NCBI GenBank assembly: GCA_900769875.1
Contig: CAAGII010000147.1
Span: 44,830 to 108,829 of the forward strand
Direction: 5' to 3'
DNA: 64,000 nt
Origin: Clostridia bacterium
GTDB lineage: Bacteria > Bacillota > Clostridia > Christensenellales > Aristaeellaceae
This document shows positions 16,801-25,183 of the stretch, one piece after another. The first letter of the stretch is position 1. Every line of letters begins with the position of its first letter. The position numbers and the translations under genes were made by a program. The notes beneath the pieces were generated by a model. The model was not told where the DNA came from. It worked only from the letters and a program-made list of their open reading frames with translations, and searched no databases.

Positions 16801-17922
16801 TTATGCCTTGCGCAGCGTGATGACCACATGACGGTTGGGCTCTTCACCCTCGGAATGGGTATCCACCGCCTCGTTGGCCTGCAGCGCGCTGTGGATGATA
16901 CGGCGCTCATAGGGATTCATGGGCTCCAGGCTGACCTTGCGGCCGGTTTTGACGGCGCGGTTGGCCATGCGGTTGGCAAGGCGAATCAGCGTATCCTCAC
17001 GCTTGGCGCGGTAGTTCTCGGTATCCAGGGTCACGCGCGTGTAACCCTCCTGATCGTGGTTCACCTTCAGGCTGGTCAGATACTGCAGCGCATCCAGCGT
17101 TTCGCCGCGGCGGCCGATCAGCACGCCCAGCGTATCGCCGGTCATCTGTACAAACACGTTGCCCTCTTCGTCATTGCCCACGGCAACGTCCACCTCCACG
17201 CCCATCAGATGGGTCAGCTCGCGCAGGAAGCTCTGCGCCTTGCCGGCGGCGGAATCGGGCGTCACATCCTCGTTGGCCAGCATGGTGACCACGGGCTTTT
17301 CGATGGGCTTCACCGGAGCCTTGGGCGACAGGGGCTTCTTCTCCTGCTCGGGCTTCTCGGCCTTTTCGGCCTTCTCCGCCTTGGGCTGGCGCGGCTGCTT
17401 GGGCTTGTCCGCTTTGGGCTGACGCTGGCGGGGGGCGCGCGCGGGCTTTTCAGGCTTTGCCGCGGCCTCGGCAGCGTCCTGCGCGGGCGCGGCAGGCGCG
17501 GCTTCCGCCTGTACGGGAGCGGCGGCAGAAGCTTCCTTGACCTCGGTCTTGGGCTCGGCGGGCTTCTTCTGGGGGGCGGTGCGGCGCACAGGCTCGGGGC
17601 GCGCGGGCTTTGATTCCACGATCTTCACGGCCTCCGCCTTCGGCTCTTCTTTGGGCTCAGCGGGCTTCGGCTCACTCCTGCGGGCAGGCTTGGGCTCGGG
17701 CTTCTTCTGCTCAAAGAGGATGCTCAGCAGATCATCTTCCTCTTCCTTTTCCTTCAGCGTCACGCGAACCTTGGTGGGACGGGAGCCAAAGAGACCGAAC
17801 AGACCCTTGCTGCCCTCCTCCAGCACCAGTACGTCCACATCGCTGATAGCCGCGTCCAGCTCGGACAGCGCGGCGGCTACAGCCTCTTCATAGGTCTTTG
17901 CGCTCTTCTCAACCGACTTCAT
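16801..17922 (-). CDS. jag: KH-R3H RNA-binding protein Jag/KhpB with long linker
   Basis: Cytoplasmic RNA-binding protein of 373 aa. The N-terminal Jag domain (about 1-55, with the EEGSKGLFGLFGSRPTKV signature) is followed by a Pro/Ala/Lys/Glu-rich disordered linker of roughly 150 residues containing KAEKAEKAEKPE-type repeats. Then comes a KH domain with the GRRGETLDALQYL loop (about residues 265-285) and a C-terminal R3H domain (MNPYERRIIHSAL). The Bacillus protein is about 208 aa, so the linker explains the extra length. Its start overlaps the yidC stop (ATGA). KhpB homologues regulate cell elongation and virulence mRNAs. Confidence 0.95.
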   Translation of the reverse strand: MKSVEKSAKTYEEAVAAALSELDAAISDVDVLVLEEGSKGLFGLFGSRPTKVRVTLKEKEEEDDLLSILFEQKKPEPKPARRSEPKPAEPKEEPKAEAVKIVESKPARPEPVRRTAPQKKPAEPKTEVKEASAAAPVQAEAAPAAPAQDAAEAAAKPEKPARAPRQRQPKADKPKQPRQPKAEKAEKAEKPEQEKKPLSPKAPVKPIEKPVVTMLANEDVTPDSAAGKAQSFLRELTHLMGVEVDVAVGNDEEGNVFVQMTGDTLGVLIGRRGETLDALQYLTSLKVNHDQEGYTRVTLDTENYRAKREDTLIRLANRMANRAVKTGRKVSLEPMNPYERRIIHSALQANEAVDTHSEGEEPNRHVVITLRKA

Positions 17923-18926
17923 TTGACGGTACCCCCCTCATTGCTCATGAGCAGTTCTTTTGCTTCCTTGGCGTCCAGATACTTGTTGATGACAATATTC
18001 TCGATCACGGCAATCACGTTGGCGGCCACCCAGTACAGGGAGAAGGCGGCGTTTGAGCTCGAGCAGATGTACAGGGAGAACAGCGGGAAGAACCAGTTCA
18101 TGAAGCCCATGTTGTTCTGCTTGTTCACGGGATTGCCCTGCGCGTCCTTTTCGGGCGCGGGCTGGGAGGGAGTGAGCTTGGTCATCAGCACCTGGGTCAG
18201 GCAGGCCATCAGGGGCAGGATGAAGTAGCCGTTCATATCCTTCATGATGGAGAAGGAGGCGATGAACAGGTTGAACGTCCAGCCGTCCAGCACGCCGGTG
18301 TTGACATAGAATTCGGTCTCCTGCAGCGCGGCGTTCAGGGTGACGATGGTGCTGTTCAGGTTCGCGCCGGAGAGGCAGTCTTCCGCGAGGCCGAAGGTGG
18401 TCATCAGCCACTCAAGGTTCTCGCCGGTAATCATCCGCTGCCAGATATCGGCGGGGATCATGCGCAGGGTGTTCAGATCGGGCAGCTGACCGGCGAACGG
18501 GCTGTCAGGCATCCACAGGTTTCTGACCCAGAGCCAGCCCTGCATTTCGGGAGCCTTGCCCTGCAGCATGTCCATCACCTGCTGCACCACCTGCTCGTTG
18601 GCCACCATGCGCATGGCGGCGAACATGGCAAACAGGATGGGCATGGTCAGAAGAATCGGCAGGCAGGAGGAGAGGGGATTGATCTTCTCCTTCTTGTACA
18701 GCTCGTTCATTTTCAGATTGAGCTTTTCCTTGTCGTTGGCGTACTTCTTCTGCAGCGCGTTGATCTTGGGCTGAATCTTCTGCGTCTTGCGCATGGAGAG
18801 GCGGCTCTTGTAATCGAAGGGGACGATGATTACACGGATCAGCAGCGTGAAGACGACGATGGACCAGCCGTAGTTATGGATGACGGAATTGATGCCAACC
18901 AGGATGCCTCTTAGAAACTCGTTCAT
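17919..18926 (-). CDS. yidC: YidC/Oxa1 membrane protein insertase
   Basis: Insertase of 335 aa for membrane proteins. The first core segment carries the substrate-groove arginine (LLIRVIIVPFDYKSRLSM), followed by a charged cytoplasmic hairpin and further membrane helices. A long extracytoplasmic stretch of about 90 residues (140-230) between membrane segments is larger than in Bacillus YidC. No lipoprotein signal is seen; the protein begins MNEFLRGILVGI. GGGAGGGAA precedes the start. It lies in the rpmH-rnpA-yidD-yidC-jag unit. Confidence 0.95.
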   Translation of the reverse strand: MNEFLRGILVGINSVIHNYGWSIVVFTLLIRVIIVPFDYKSRLSMRKTQKIQPKINALQKKYANDKEKLNLKMNELYKKEKINPLSSCLPILLTMPILFAMFAAMRMVANEQVVQQVMDMLQGKAPEMQGWLWVRNLWMPDSPFAGQLPDLNTLRMIPADIWQRMITGENLEWLMTTFGLAEDCLSGANLNSTIVTLNAALQETEFYVNTGVLDGWTFNLFIASFSIMKDMNGYFILPLMACLTQVLMTKLTPSQPAPEKDAQGNPVNKQNNMGFMNWFFPLFSLYICSSSNAAFSLYWVAANVIAVIENIVINKYLDAKEAKELLMSNEGGTVK

Positions 18927-18932
18927 GCAGGT

Positions 18933-19184
18933 CTATTCCCTCCTTATCATGGTGTGGGGATCCTCCGGCACGGGGTCGTAGCCACCCTTGCTCAGCGGAT
19001 TGCAGCGCAATATGCGCCATGCCGCCATACCTCCGCCCTTCAGGGCGCCGTAGCGCTCGATGGCGGTTACGGCGTACTGCGAGCAGGTGGGGAAGTAACG
19101 GCAGCAGGGCGCGCGCTTGCGACGGCTGAGGTTGCGCCGGTAAAACCGGACGCAGCCAAGGAGCAACCGCTGTGGGAGCGTCAT
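18933..19184 (-). CDS. yidD: Membrane protein insertion efficiency factor
   Basis: 83-aa YidD protein with the conserved core CCRYFPTCSQYAVTAIERYG and RILRCNPLSKGGYDPVP. The ATG at 19184 overlaps the rnpA stop as ATGA, so it is chosen over the longer frame. YidD is amphipathic and assists YidC. Confidence 0.95.
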   Translation of the reverse strand: MTLPQRLLLGCVRFYRRNLSRRKRAPCCRYFPTCSQYAVTAIERYGALKGGGMAAWRILRCNPLSKGGYDPVPEDPHTMIRRE

Positions 19185-19558
19185 AAAGCGCGATTCCCTT
19201 CCGCGCCCTTTGCGGGCGCCGCCTGCTGCTCGGACAGGAGCGCGCCGTGCTTTTTGAGCAGGTAACGCACATCCCTCTGCAGGCTTTGGAAGGTGGCTGT
19301 GGCGGCTGATGGTCTGGCTACCACAATGTACAGGCCGCTCTTCACATCCCCCAGATAGGGCCGGAAGCATTCGCGCAGGCGGCGCTTCACCCTGTTGCGG
19401 GTGACGGCGTTGCCCACCTTCTTGCTGACGGAAAAGCCGACCTGCATGCCCCTGCCCTTGGCGCAGAGCATGACCAGATCACGACAGGCGACGCTCTTTC
19501 CGCGATGGTACACGTACTGGAACGCCTTGTTTTTTTGCAGCCGGAAACGTCTCTCCAT
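19181..19558 (-). CDS. rnpA: Ribonuclease P protein component
   Basis: 125-aa RNase P protein that assists the RNA subunit in tRNA 5' maturation. The signature GNAVTRNRVKRRLRE (RNR motif) is near residue 50. The ATG at 19558 (MERRFRLQKNKAFQYVY) follows GAGGG at 9 bp. A 247-bp gap with a terminator-like hairpin lies between it and rpmH, unusually long for this pair. Confidence 0.95.
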   Translation of the reverse strand: MERRFRLQKNKAFQYVYHRGKSVACRDLVMLCAKGRGMQVGFSVSKKVGNAVTRNRVKRRLRECFRPYLGDVKSGLYIVVARPSAATATFQSLQRDVRYLLKKHGALLSEQQAAPAKGAEGNRAL

Positions 19559-19645
19559 ATGGTTGAACCCTCGATCGCTGAGCGGCATATGCCCGCTACG
19601 CAGGATGATGCCCCGATGGACGCCGCAGACGCGGCAGAATATCGG

Positions 19646-19692
19646 AAAAGCCCGACCTGTTCACACTTGTTGCCAGTGCGAGGCCGGGCTTT
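19646..19692 (-). terminator. Attenuator-like terminator between rpmH and rnpA
   Basis: Minus strand: a stem of GCCCG plus CCT paired with AGG and CGGGC (one mismatch), followed by UUUU. It would release most rpmH transcripts as monocistronic mRNA while letting some reach rnpA. Confidence 0.6.
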
Positions 19693-19709
19693 ATCCACGG
19701 TTTGCTGAC

Positions 19710-19727
19710 GTCAGGCCGTGGCCTGAC
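19710..19727 (-). repeat. Perfect 8-bp hairpin in the rpmH-rnpA gap
   Basis: GTCAGGCC-GT-GGCCTGAC is a perfect 8-bp inverted repeat with a 2-nt spacer. It lies upstream (minus sense) of the attenuator and downstream of rpmH. Function unknown; it could be an RNA processing hairpin. Confidence 0.45.
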
Positions 19728-19805
19728 CGATGGCTTCGTCAGGAATGACAGCCGGGAAGCAATGCGCTTTGCGTGCGACGCAAAAGCGGCAGTGTTCCAC
19801 TCAAA

Positions 19806-19940
19806 TCAGACAGTCAGTTCCTTGCGGCCACGACGACGACGGGCAGCCAGCACGCGGCGGCCATTCTTGGTGGACATGCGGGCACGGAAGCCGTGCACCT
19901 TGCTGCGCTGGCGCTTCTTGGGCTGATAGGTACGGAACAT
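19806..19940 (-). CDS. rpmH: 50S ribosomal protein L34
   Basis: 44-aa L34, easily missed because it is short. It begins MFRTYQPKKRQRSKVHGFR and ends in GRRVLAARRRRGRKEL, the family pattern. GAGGAG lies 8 bp before the ATG. A consensus promoter is located about 70 bp upstream. It heads the rpmH-rnpA-yidD-yidC-jag unit, but dnaA is not on its other side; a YitT-family gene is. Confidence 0.97.
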   Translation of the reverse strand: MFRTYQPKKRQRSKVHGFRARMSTKNGRRVLAARRRRGRKELTV

Positions 19941-20007
19941 GGTCAACACTCCTCATCAAGCAAGTCAATCGGGCTGATGCGCGAAATTGCTACAAAACAG
20001 CCTTTAC

Positions 20008-20036
20008 AGTATATCAGTCAATCCTGGGCTTGTCAA
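20008..20036 (-). promoter_or_regulatory. rpmH promoter
   Basis: Minus strand TTGACA (20036-20031), 17 bp, TATACT (20013-20008). Confidence 0.85.
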
Positions 20037-20074
20037 GATGCAGAAATCATTTTGCGGGAAAAGTAGGGGATCGT

Positions 20075-20719
20075 TCAGCTCCGGTCATCTGTGGGGCCAG
20101 GGCGTTTTCGGAGCGGGATGCGCTGCATCAGCCCGATGATCTGCCCCGAAAGCACCACCGTCAGCAGTGAATAGGCGATGCGCCGCACGGGAATATAGGT
20201 GAGCGACAGCGCCAGCACCACCAGATCGGACAAAAGGTAGATACGCTCAATGCGCACATGGGCAAGGCGGCTGAGCGCCATGGCGAGCGCGTCGTCGCCG
20301 CTGGGCGCGCCGCCTGCGCGGACGGCAAGTCCGGCTCCCACGCCGATGAACGCCGCGCCCGCGACGGACGCGATGAGCGGGTGGGAGATCAGCGCGGGCC
20401 ACATGGGCGCGAAGGGCTCCAGCAGCGCCAGGAACAGCGACGCGGACAGGCTTGCGGCAGCCGTGTACACCAGAAAAACGCCGCCCAGCACGCGCCAGCC
20501 AAGCAGGAAGCACAGACCGTTGAGCAGCAGCGCGGCGATGGAGGTGGACATGCCCGTCCAGTGGTTGAGCAGCAGCATCAGGCCCAGCACGCCACCCTCG
20601 GTGACGTTGGCGTAGGCGTGGATGTTGCTCAGCCCCAGCGCCTGAATGAGGCTGCCGAGGATGACAAGGAGAAGGTTCAGGGGTTTCACTTGCCGCAGCG
20701 CAGCGGAGATACGATTCAT
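20075..20719 (-). CDS. YitT family membrane protein
   Basis: 214-aa membrane protein with about five or six hydrophobic segments. The features LGLSNIHAYANVTEGGVLGL near the N-terminus and GGAPSGDDALAMAL in the middle match the YitT (DUF161) family, but it lacks the extra C-terminal cytoplasmic domain of full-length YitT. The function of the family is not established. AAAGGA precedes the ATG; it is probably co-transcribed from the mnmG side with the EamA gene. Confidence 0.82.
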   Translation of the reverse strand: MNRISAALRQVKPLNLLLVILGSLIQALGLSNIHAYANVTEGGVLGLMLLLNHWTGMSTSIAALLLNGLCFLLGWRVLGGVFLVYTAAASLSASLFLALLEPFAPMWPALISHPLIASVAGAAFIGVGAGLAVRAGGAPSGDDALAMALSRLAHVRIERIYLLSDLVVLALSLTYIPVRRIAYSLLTVVLSGQIIGLMQRIPLRKRPGPTDDRS

Positions 20720-20749
20720 GGAGCTTCCTTTCAGGCAAAGATCATGGGT

Positions 20750-21658
20750 TCAGTTCTTCATGGCGGCGGACGTGGGACGGAGCGTGCCCGCGGTGTACAT
20801 CACCAGACCCAGCAGCACCACGCCGCCGCCGATGAGCAGCAGTGCCGTCGGCCTCTCACCGAACAAAAGCATGCTCCAGAGCATGGCGCCGACCGGCTCG
20901 CCAAGCAGAGCGAAGGAGACCACCGTCGCGGTCACCCTGCCCAGCGCAATGGTGAACATCAGGTGCCCCAGCAGCGTGGAGCCGACAGCAAGCCCGAGGA
21001 TATACCACAGCGCCTGCCCCGTCAGCCTGAAGCCGCCCGAAACGGGCATCAGCAGCGCAAGGATCAGCCCTGTCTGGATATACACCAGCAGTGTGTAGGG
21101 CATGGCGGGCACGCTGCGCCGCGCGTAGCGGCTGCACAGCCAGTGCCCCGCCATCAGCGCCGCGCCCGCAAGCGCCAGCAGATCGCCGGCGGGATCGCCC
21201 GACAGCCCGGAGAGGCTGTTCATGCCGATGAGCAGCGTGCCCAGCACCGCCACGGCCGCGCCGGGACGAGCCTTGGGCGGCATTGGCTCATGCAGCACAA
21301 GGCCCGAGAGCGCGGCGACAAACAGTGGCTGCGTGCAGACCAGCGCGACGGAAGCGAAGGTGGAGGTCGCATCCAGCGAGGTCATCCATGTGTAGTAGTG
21401 CAGTGCAAGGCATACGGAGGCAAGCAGACTCCACAGCCACTGCGTGCGCGTCAGCCTTTTCAGGCTGCGGATGGGCGCCTCGTCTGCGCCGCGGGTGCGG
21501 ATGCACATCACCGGCAGCAGCAGACACGAGGAAAGCACCATGCGCAGAAACGCCACCGTGACGGGATTGGCGCCGCACAGCAGCGCGCCCTTGACGAGCG
21601 GCCCGGAGTAGGACACCATGACCACCCCGAGCAGGACAAGCAGATAGTACGGATTCAT
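20750..21658 (-). CDS. EamA/DMT family transporter
   Basis: 302-aa ten-helix drug/metabolite transporter made of two EamA repeats. ALLGEPVGAMLWSMLLFGE near the C-terminus is the usual second-repeat motif. The ATG at 21658 has GAGG 8 bp upstream; the TTG two codons earlier is less well placed. Substrate unknown. The gene follows the 66-aa ORF by 15 bp. Confidence 0.88.
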   Translation of the reverse strand: MNPYYLLVLLGVVMVSYSGPLVKGALLCGANPVTVAFLRMVLSSCLLLPVMCIRTRGADEAPIRSLKRLTRTQWLWSLLASVCLALHYYTWMTSLDATSTFASVALVCTQPLFVAALSGLVLHEPMPPKARPGAAVAVLGTLLIGMNSLSGLSGDPAGDLLALAGAALMAGHWLCSRYARRSVPAMPYTLLVYIQTGLILALLMPVSGGFRLTGQALWYILGLAVGSTLLGHLMFTIALGRVTATVVSFALLGEPVGAMLWSMLLFGERPTALLLIGGGVVLLGLVMYTAGTLRPTSAAMKN

Positions 21659-21673
21659 AAGCAAAACCTCTTG

Positions 21674-21874
21674 TCAGGAGCGGGCTCCTTCATTGGTAGC
21701 GGCGGGCTTGCTCAGCGTCATATGATGGAAGAAGGCGACGGAGCGGCAGGGCTCCGTTTCGGCCGCCTGCATTTCAAGCGCCTCCATCCGTGCCTGCCAG
21801 TCAGGGTCGCGCTGGATATCCTGATCGATGTGCCTGAACATGGCCTCCCATGGCGGGAGCGGCTGTTGCGTCAT
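21674..21874 (-). CDS. Small uncharacterised protein coupled to mnmG
   Basis: 66-aa protein starting MTQQPLPPWEAMFRHIDQD. It has no membrane segment and no recognised domain; it is rich in Met, Gln and acidic residues, with an amphipathic helix likely in the middle. Its ATG overlaps the mnmG stop codon (ATGA) and GGAGGG lies upstream, so it is very likely translated. Function unknown. Confidence 0.65.
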   Translation of the reverse strand: MTQQPLPPWEAMFRHIDQDIQRDPDWQARMEALEMQAAETEPCRSVAFFHHMTLSKPAATNEGARS

Positions 21875-23727
21875 GCGCGGCCCTCCTTCTTCAGCCATAC
21901 CATCAGCACGGCGATATCGGCAGGGCTCACGCCGGGGATGCGGCTCGCCGCGCCCAGCGAGCGCGGCCTTTGCTTCGACAGCTTCTGGCGCGCCTCCAGA
22001 CGCAGCGCGGTGATCCGGTCATAGGGCGTATCCTCGGGCAGCGCGGTGGTTTCCATGGCGCGCGAGCGCTCGATAAGCGCCTGCTCCTTATCCAGATAGC
22101 CTTCGTACTTGATGGCGATTTCCGCCTCCTGCCGGGCGTTGGCGGGCGCGTCGCGCCACTGGGGCGAGAGCTCCATCAGCTGCTCCAGCGTGACGCCCGG
22201 ACGGCGCAGCAGCTCCTCCGCGCTCAACGTGCCGCCGGCTTGCGGCTGATCGTGCCTTTGCAGCCACGCGCTGCGCGTATCGGACGGCGCGTACCGCGTA
22301 CTGCGGATCGCGTTGGTCAACGACTGCGTATCCCGCTGCTTTTTCTGCGTTCGCTCCATGCGCTCCCGCGTGGCGAGCCCCGCGTCAAAGCCCAGCGGGG
22401 TCAGGCGCAGATCCGCGTTGTCCTGCCTCAGATGCAGCCGGTATTCGGCGCGGCTGGTCATCATGCGGTAGGGCTCGTCCGTGCCCTTGGTGGTCAGATC
22501 GTCCAGCAGCACGCCGGTGTAGGCGTTGTCGCGCCTGAGAATCAGCGGCGGCTTGTCCAGCAGCTTCAGCGCCGCGTTCATGCCCGCGACCAGTCCCTGA
22601 CAGGCAGCCTCCTCGTAGCCGCTGGTGCCGTTGATCTGACCGGCAAAGTACAGCCCCGGCACGCGCAGGCTCTCCAGCGTCAGGCGCAGCTCGCGGCTGT
22701 CGATGCAGTCGTACTCGATGGCGTAGGCAAGGCGCACCAGCTCGCAGCGCCTCAGCCCCGGCACGGAGCGGTACATCTGCCACTGCACGTCCTCCGGCAT
22801 GCTGGTGGACATGCCCTGCACATACCATTCGCGGCTCTCCGTGCCCTCCGGCTCCAGAAAGACCTGATGGCGATCCTTGTCGGCAAAGCGGACGATCTTG
22901 TCCTCGATGGAGGGGCAGTAGCGCGGACCCACACCGTGGATGTCGCCCGAATACAATGGCGCGCGGTGCAGGTTCTCGCGGATGATACGGTGCGTCTCCG
23001 GACTCGTCCATGTGAGGTAGCACTGCGCGGTGTTCTCAAGCTGCCTGTCGGTCATGAAGGAGAAGGGCGTCACCGGCTCGTCGCCGGGCTGCGGCGTCAT
23101 CTCGTCAAAGTCGATGGAACGCACGTCAACGCGCGCTGGCGTGCCGGTTTTGAAGCGGCGAAGCCGGAAGCCGAGGCGGATCAGGCTTGCGGACAGCATG
23201 TTTGCGCCCATCAGCCCCTGCGGGCCGCCGTCCCATTGCGCCTGACCGATGATCACGCGCCCCTTGAGATACACGCCGCTGCACACGATGACCGCGCGGC
23301 AGCCGATGCGCTGCCCGGTCAGCGTGGTGACGGCGCAGACGGCGCCGTTTTCGGTTTCAATGGACACGGCCTCGCCCTGACGCACGGTCAGGCGCGGCTG
23401 CGACATGAGGGCGGCGCGCATGCGGTTCTGATAGCGCTGCTTGTCCGCCTGTGCGCGCAGCGAATGGACCGCCGGGCCCTTGCTGGTATTGAGCATGCGG
23501 CTTTGCAGCATGGTGTCGTCGATCGCACGGCCCATTTCGCCGCCGAGCGCGTCCAGCTCCCGGACAAGGTGCCCCTTTGCCGAGCCGCCGATCACCGGGT
23601 TGCATGCCATCAGGGCCACGCCGTCCATGTTGAGCGTCAGCAGCACCGTGTCAATGCCCATGCGGGCAGCGGCAAGCGCGGCCTCGCAGCCGGCGTGACC
23701 GCCGCCGATGACAACCAGATCCGCCAT
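21871..23727 (-). CDS. mnmG: tRNA uridine-34 carboxymethylaminomethyl modification enzyme
   Basis: FAD enzyme of 618 aa that, with MnmE, modifies the wobble uridine of several tRNAs. The FAD-binding GGGHAGCEAA is at about residues 8-17; the NPVIGGSAKGHLVRELDALGG block and the GQINGTSGYEEAACQG block are intact. The C-terminal helical domain is complete. The ATG at 23727 follows AAGGAGGG; the much longer upstream frame is non-coding. mnmE, the usual neighbour, is absent here. Confidence 0.96.
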   Translation of the reverse strand: MADLVVIGGGHAGCEAALAAARMGIDTVLLTLNMDGVALMACNPVIGGSAKGHLVRELDALGGEMGRAIDDTMLQSRMLNTSKGPAVHSLRAQADKQRYQNRMRAALMSQPRLTVRQGEAVSIETENGAVCAVTTLTGQRIGCRAVIVCSGVYLKGRVIIGQAQWDGGPQGLMGANMLSASLIRLGFRLRRFKTGTPARVDVRSIDFDEMTPQPGDEPVTPFSFMTDRQLENTAQCYLTWTSPETHRIIRENLHRAPLYSGDIHGVGPRYCPSIEDKIVRFADKDRHQVFLEPEGTESREWYVQGMSTSMPEDVQWQMYRSVPGLRRCELVRLAYAIEYDCIDSRELRLTLESLRVPGLYFAGQINGTSGYEEAACQGLVAGMNAALKLLDKPPLILRRDNAYTGVLLDDLTTKGTDEPYRMMTSRAEYRLHLRQDNADLRLTPLGFDAGLATRERMERTQKKQRDTQSLTNAIRSTRYAPSDTRSAWLQRHDQPQAGGTLSAEELLRRPGVTLEQLMELSPQWRDAPANARQEAEIAIKYEGYLDKEQALIERSRAMETTALPEDTPYDRITALRLEARQKLSKQRPRSLGAASRIPGVSPADIAVLMVWLKKEGRA

Positions 23728-23757
23728 GCGGCGTCCCTCCTTTTCATATACCCTGCG

Positions 23758-23786
23758 ATGATAGCACATTTTGCGGCGGAAATCAA
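23758..23786 (-). promoter_or_regulatory. mnmG promoter
   Basis: Minus strand TTGATT (23786-23781), 17 bp, TATCAT (23763-23758). Confidence 0.65.
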
Positions 23787-23895
23787 TGCGCGGCGCCCTC
23801 CGCCGGAAGAATTGGAAGGAAATGTCCGCACTCCCTGCGGCTGGCCTCCGGAACGCTCGGCAAATGCCGGGAAGCGTCCGGAAATTGTTTTTTGC

Positions 23896-23925
23896 TTGAC
23901 GAAGGCGGCCGGGTTGCGCTACAAT
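23896..23925 (+). promoter_or_regulatory. Promoter of the NusG-II lipoprotein gene
   Basis: TTGACG (23896-23901), 18 bp, TACAAT (23920-23925), about 45 bp before the start codon. Confidence 0.7.
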
Positions 23926-23970
23926 AGGGCATACGGCAGCGCACGAGCGCTGCTGAAAGGAGAAGCTGAC

Positions 23971-24480
23971 ATGCGTTTGATTCCCGTTCTCGCGCTTCTT
24001 GTGCTTTGTGCGCTGCTGCTTGGCGGCTGCAACGCGACATTGCCTGCCCAGTCCACCGCCGCGCCCACTGACGCGCCGACTGCCGCCCCCACGGAGCAGA
24101 CGGCCGAAGCGACCGGCGCGCAGGTGCAGAATATCGGCGGCGCGCCCACGCCCGTTCCCGCGCGCGGCTATGTGCTGGTGAGCGCGGGCGACCAGAGCCG
24201 CTGGTTCGCGCTGGAGGACGAGGCGTATGAAATCACCATCCGTCAGACGCTTTCGGACGGATCGGAGGCGGAGAATGTGATCGAGTTCCTGCCCGACGGC
24301 TGCCGCATGGCGTCCTCCAGCTGCGAGAATCAGGACTGTGTGCATCAGGAGGAGGTCACGCTCTCCAACAGGGAGACGCGCGTGCTGGGCAACTGGATCA
24401 TCTGCCTGCCCAACCGGGTGACGCTGGAATTGTACACGCCCGAGGATATCCTGATGATGTCGGGTCAGGTAACGCCGTGA
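23971..24480 (+). CDS. NusG domain II lipoprotein
   Basis: 169-aa predicted lipoprotein: lipobox LLGGC with Cys20, a Thr/Pro/Ala-rich linker (about 21-65), then a NusG-II-like beta domain. That domain carries the typical SSCENQDCVH segment and ICLPNRVTLEL. These proteins are commonly paired with a Gx transporter, as here (13 bp downstream), and with redox or FMN-binding proteins. The role is unproven. A much longer overlapping frame upstream is antisense to mnmG and is rejected. Confidence 0.85.
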   Translation: MRLIPVLALLVLCALLLGGCNATLPAQSTAAPTDAPTAAPTEQTAEATGAQVQNIGGAPTPVPARGYVLVSAGDQSRWFALEDEAYEITIRQTLSDGSEAENVIEFLPDGCRMASSSCENQDCVHQEEVTLSNRETRVLGNWIICLPNRVTLELYTPEDILMMSGQVTP

Positions 24481-24493
24481 AAGGAGAGAGCGC

Positions 24494-25183
24494 ATGGCGA
24501 CAAGGAACAACCGCGACGGAGCCTACCGCATGGCGCTGTGCGCCCTGCTGCTGGCGCTGATGCTGATACTGGGCTATGTGGAATCGCTCATTCCGCTCAA
24601 CGCGGGCATTCCCGGCATCAAGCTGGGACTGAGCAACGGCGTGCTGATCTTCGCGGTGTACATGCTGGATGTGCCCACGGGCTTCATGCTGATGGCGCTG
24701 AAGGTGCTGCTTTCGGGCATGCTGTTCGGCTCGCCCTCCATGATGATGTACGGCTTTGCGGGCGGTGTGCTGAGCCTTGGGGTGATGAGCCTGCTTAGAT
24801 GCTTGAAGCGTCTTCCCGTGGCGGTGGTCAGCCTTGCGGGCGGCGTCGCCCACAACGCGGGGCAGGTCTGCCTTGCGATGGCGATCACCGCTACACCGGC
24901 GCTTGCGTGGTATCTGCTGGTGCTTTCCGTGGTCGGCGCGGGCTGCGGTATACTCACGGGAGTCTGCGCGGACGCGGTGATGAAGCATCTTCGCTCAGCC
25001 GGCGTCATCAGGCGCATCCAAAAGAAAAAGAGCGGCAAACGCGCGATGGCGCTTGCCCTGGCTCTTGTAGCCGCGACCGGTATCCTCTGCGGCGCGCTGC
25101 TTATCAGGCAGCAGTCCGTAGAGAATGTGGAGTGGGACACCGGCGATCGCCATGAGGTGCAGCTGCCCCTGCCGAACCGTTGA
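24494..25183 (+). CDS. Gx transporter family membrane protein
   Basis: 229-aa protein with about six membrane segments. The core (about 10-170) matches the family once called heptaprenyl diphosphate synthase component I, with LNAGIPGIKLGLSN and GGVAHNAGQ motifs. The last 50 residues add a basic loop and an extra hydrophobic helix. Members resemble S-components of vitamin transporters; the substrate is not known. AAAGGAGAG precedes the ATG. Confidence 0.85.
   Translation: MATRNNRDGAYRMALCALLLALMLILGYVESLIPLNAGIPGIKLGLSNGVLIFAVYMLDVPTGFMLMALKVLLSGMLFGSPSMMMYGFAGGVLSLGVMSLLRCLKRLPVAVVSLAGGVAHNAGQVCLAMAITATPALAWYLLVLSVVGAGCGILTGVCADAVMKHLRSAGVIRRIQKKKSGKRAMALALALVAATGILCGALLIRQQSVENVEWDTGDRHEVQLPLPNR

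Noticed and set aside
19941..20074. Replication origin next to rpmH
   Set aside because: No dnaA, and no cluster of TTATCCACA-like boxes; a single TTTATCCACGG-like stretch near 19690 is not enough.
20258..22024. 588-aa plus-strand frame opposite the YitT and EamA genes
   Set aside because: Antisense; Gln/His/Arg-rich composition without domains.
21850..24480. 876-aa plus-strand frame spanning mnmG and the lipoprotein gene
   Set aside because: Only its last 169 codons (from 23971) are real; the rest is antisense to mnmG.
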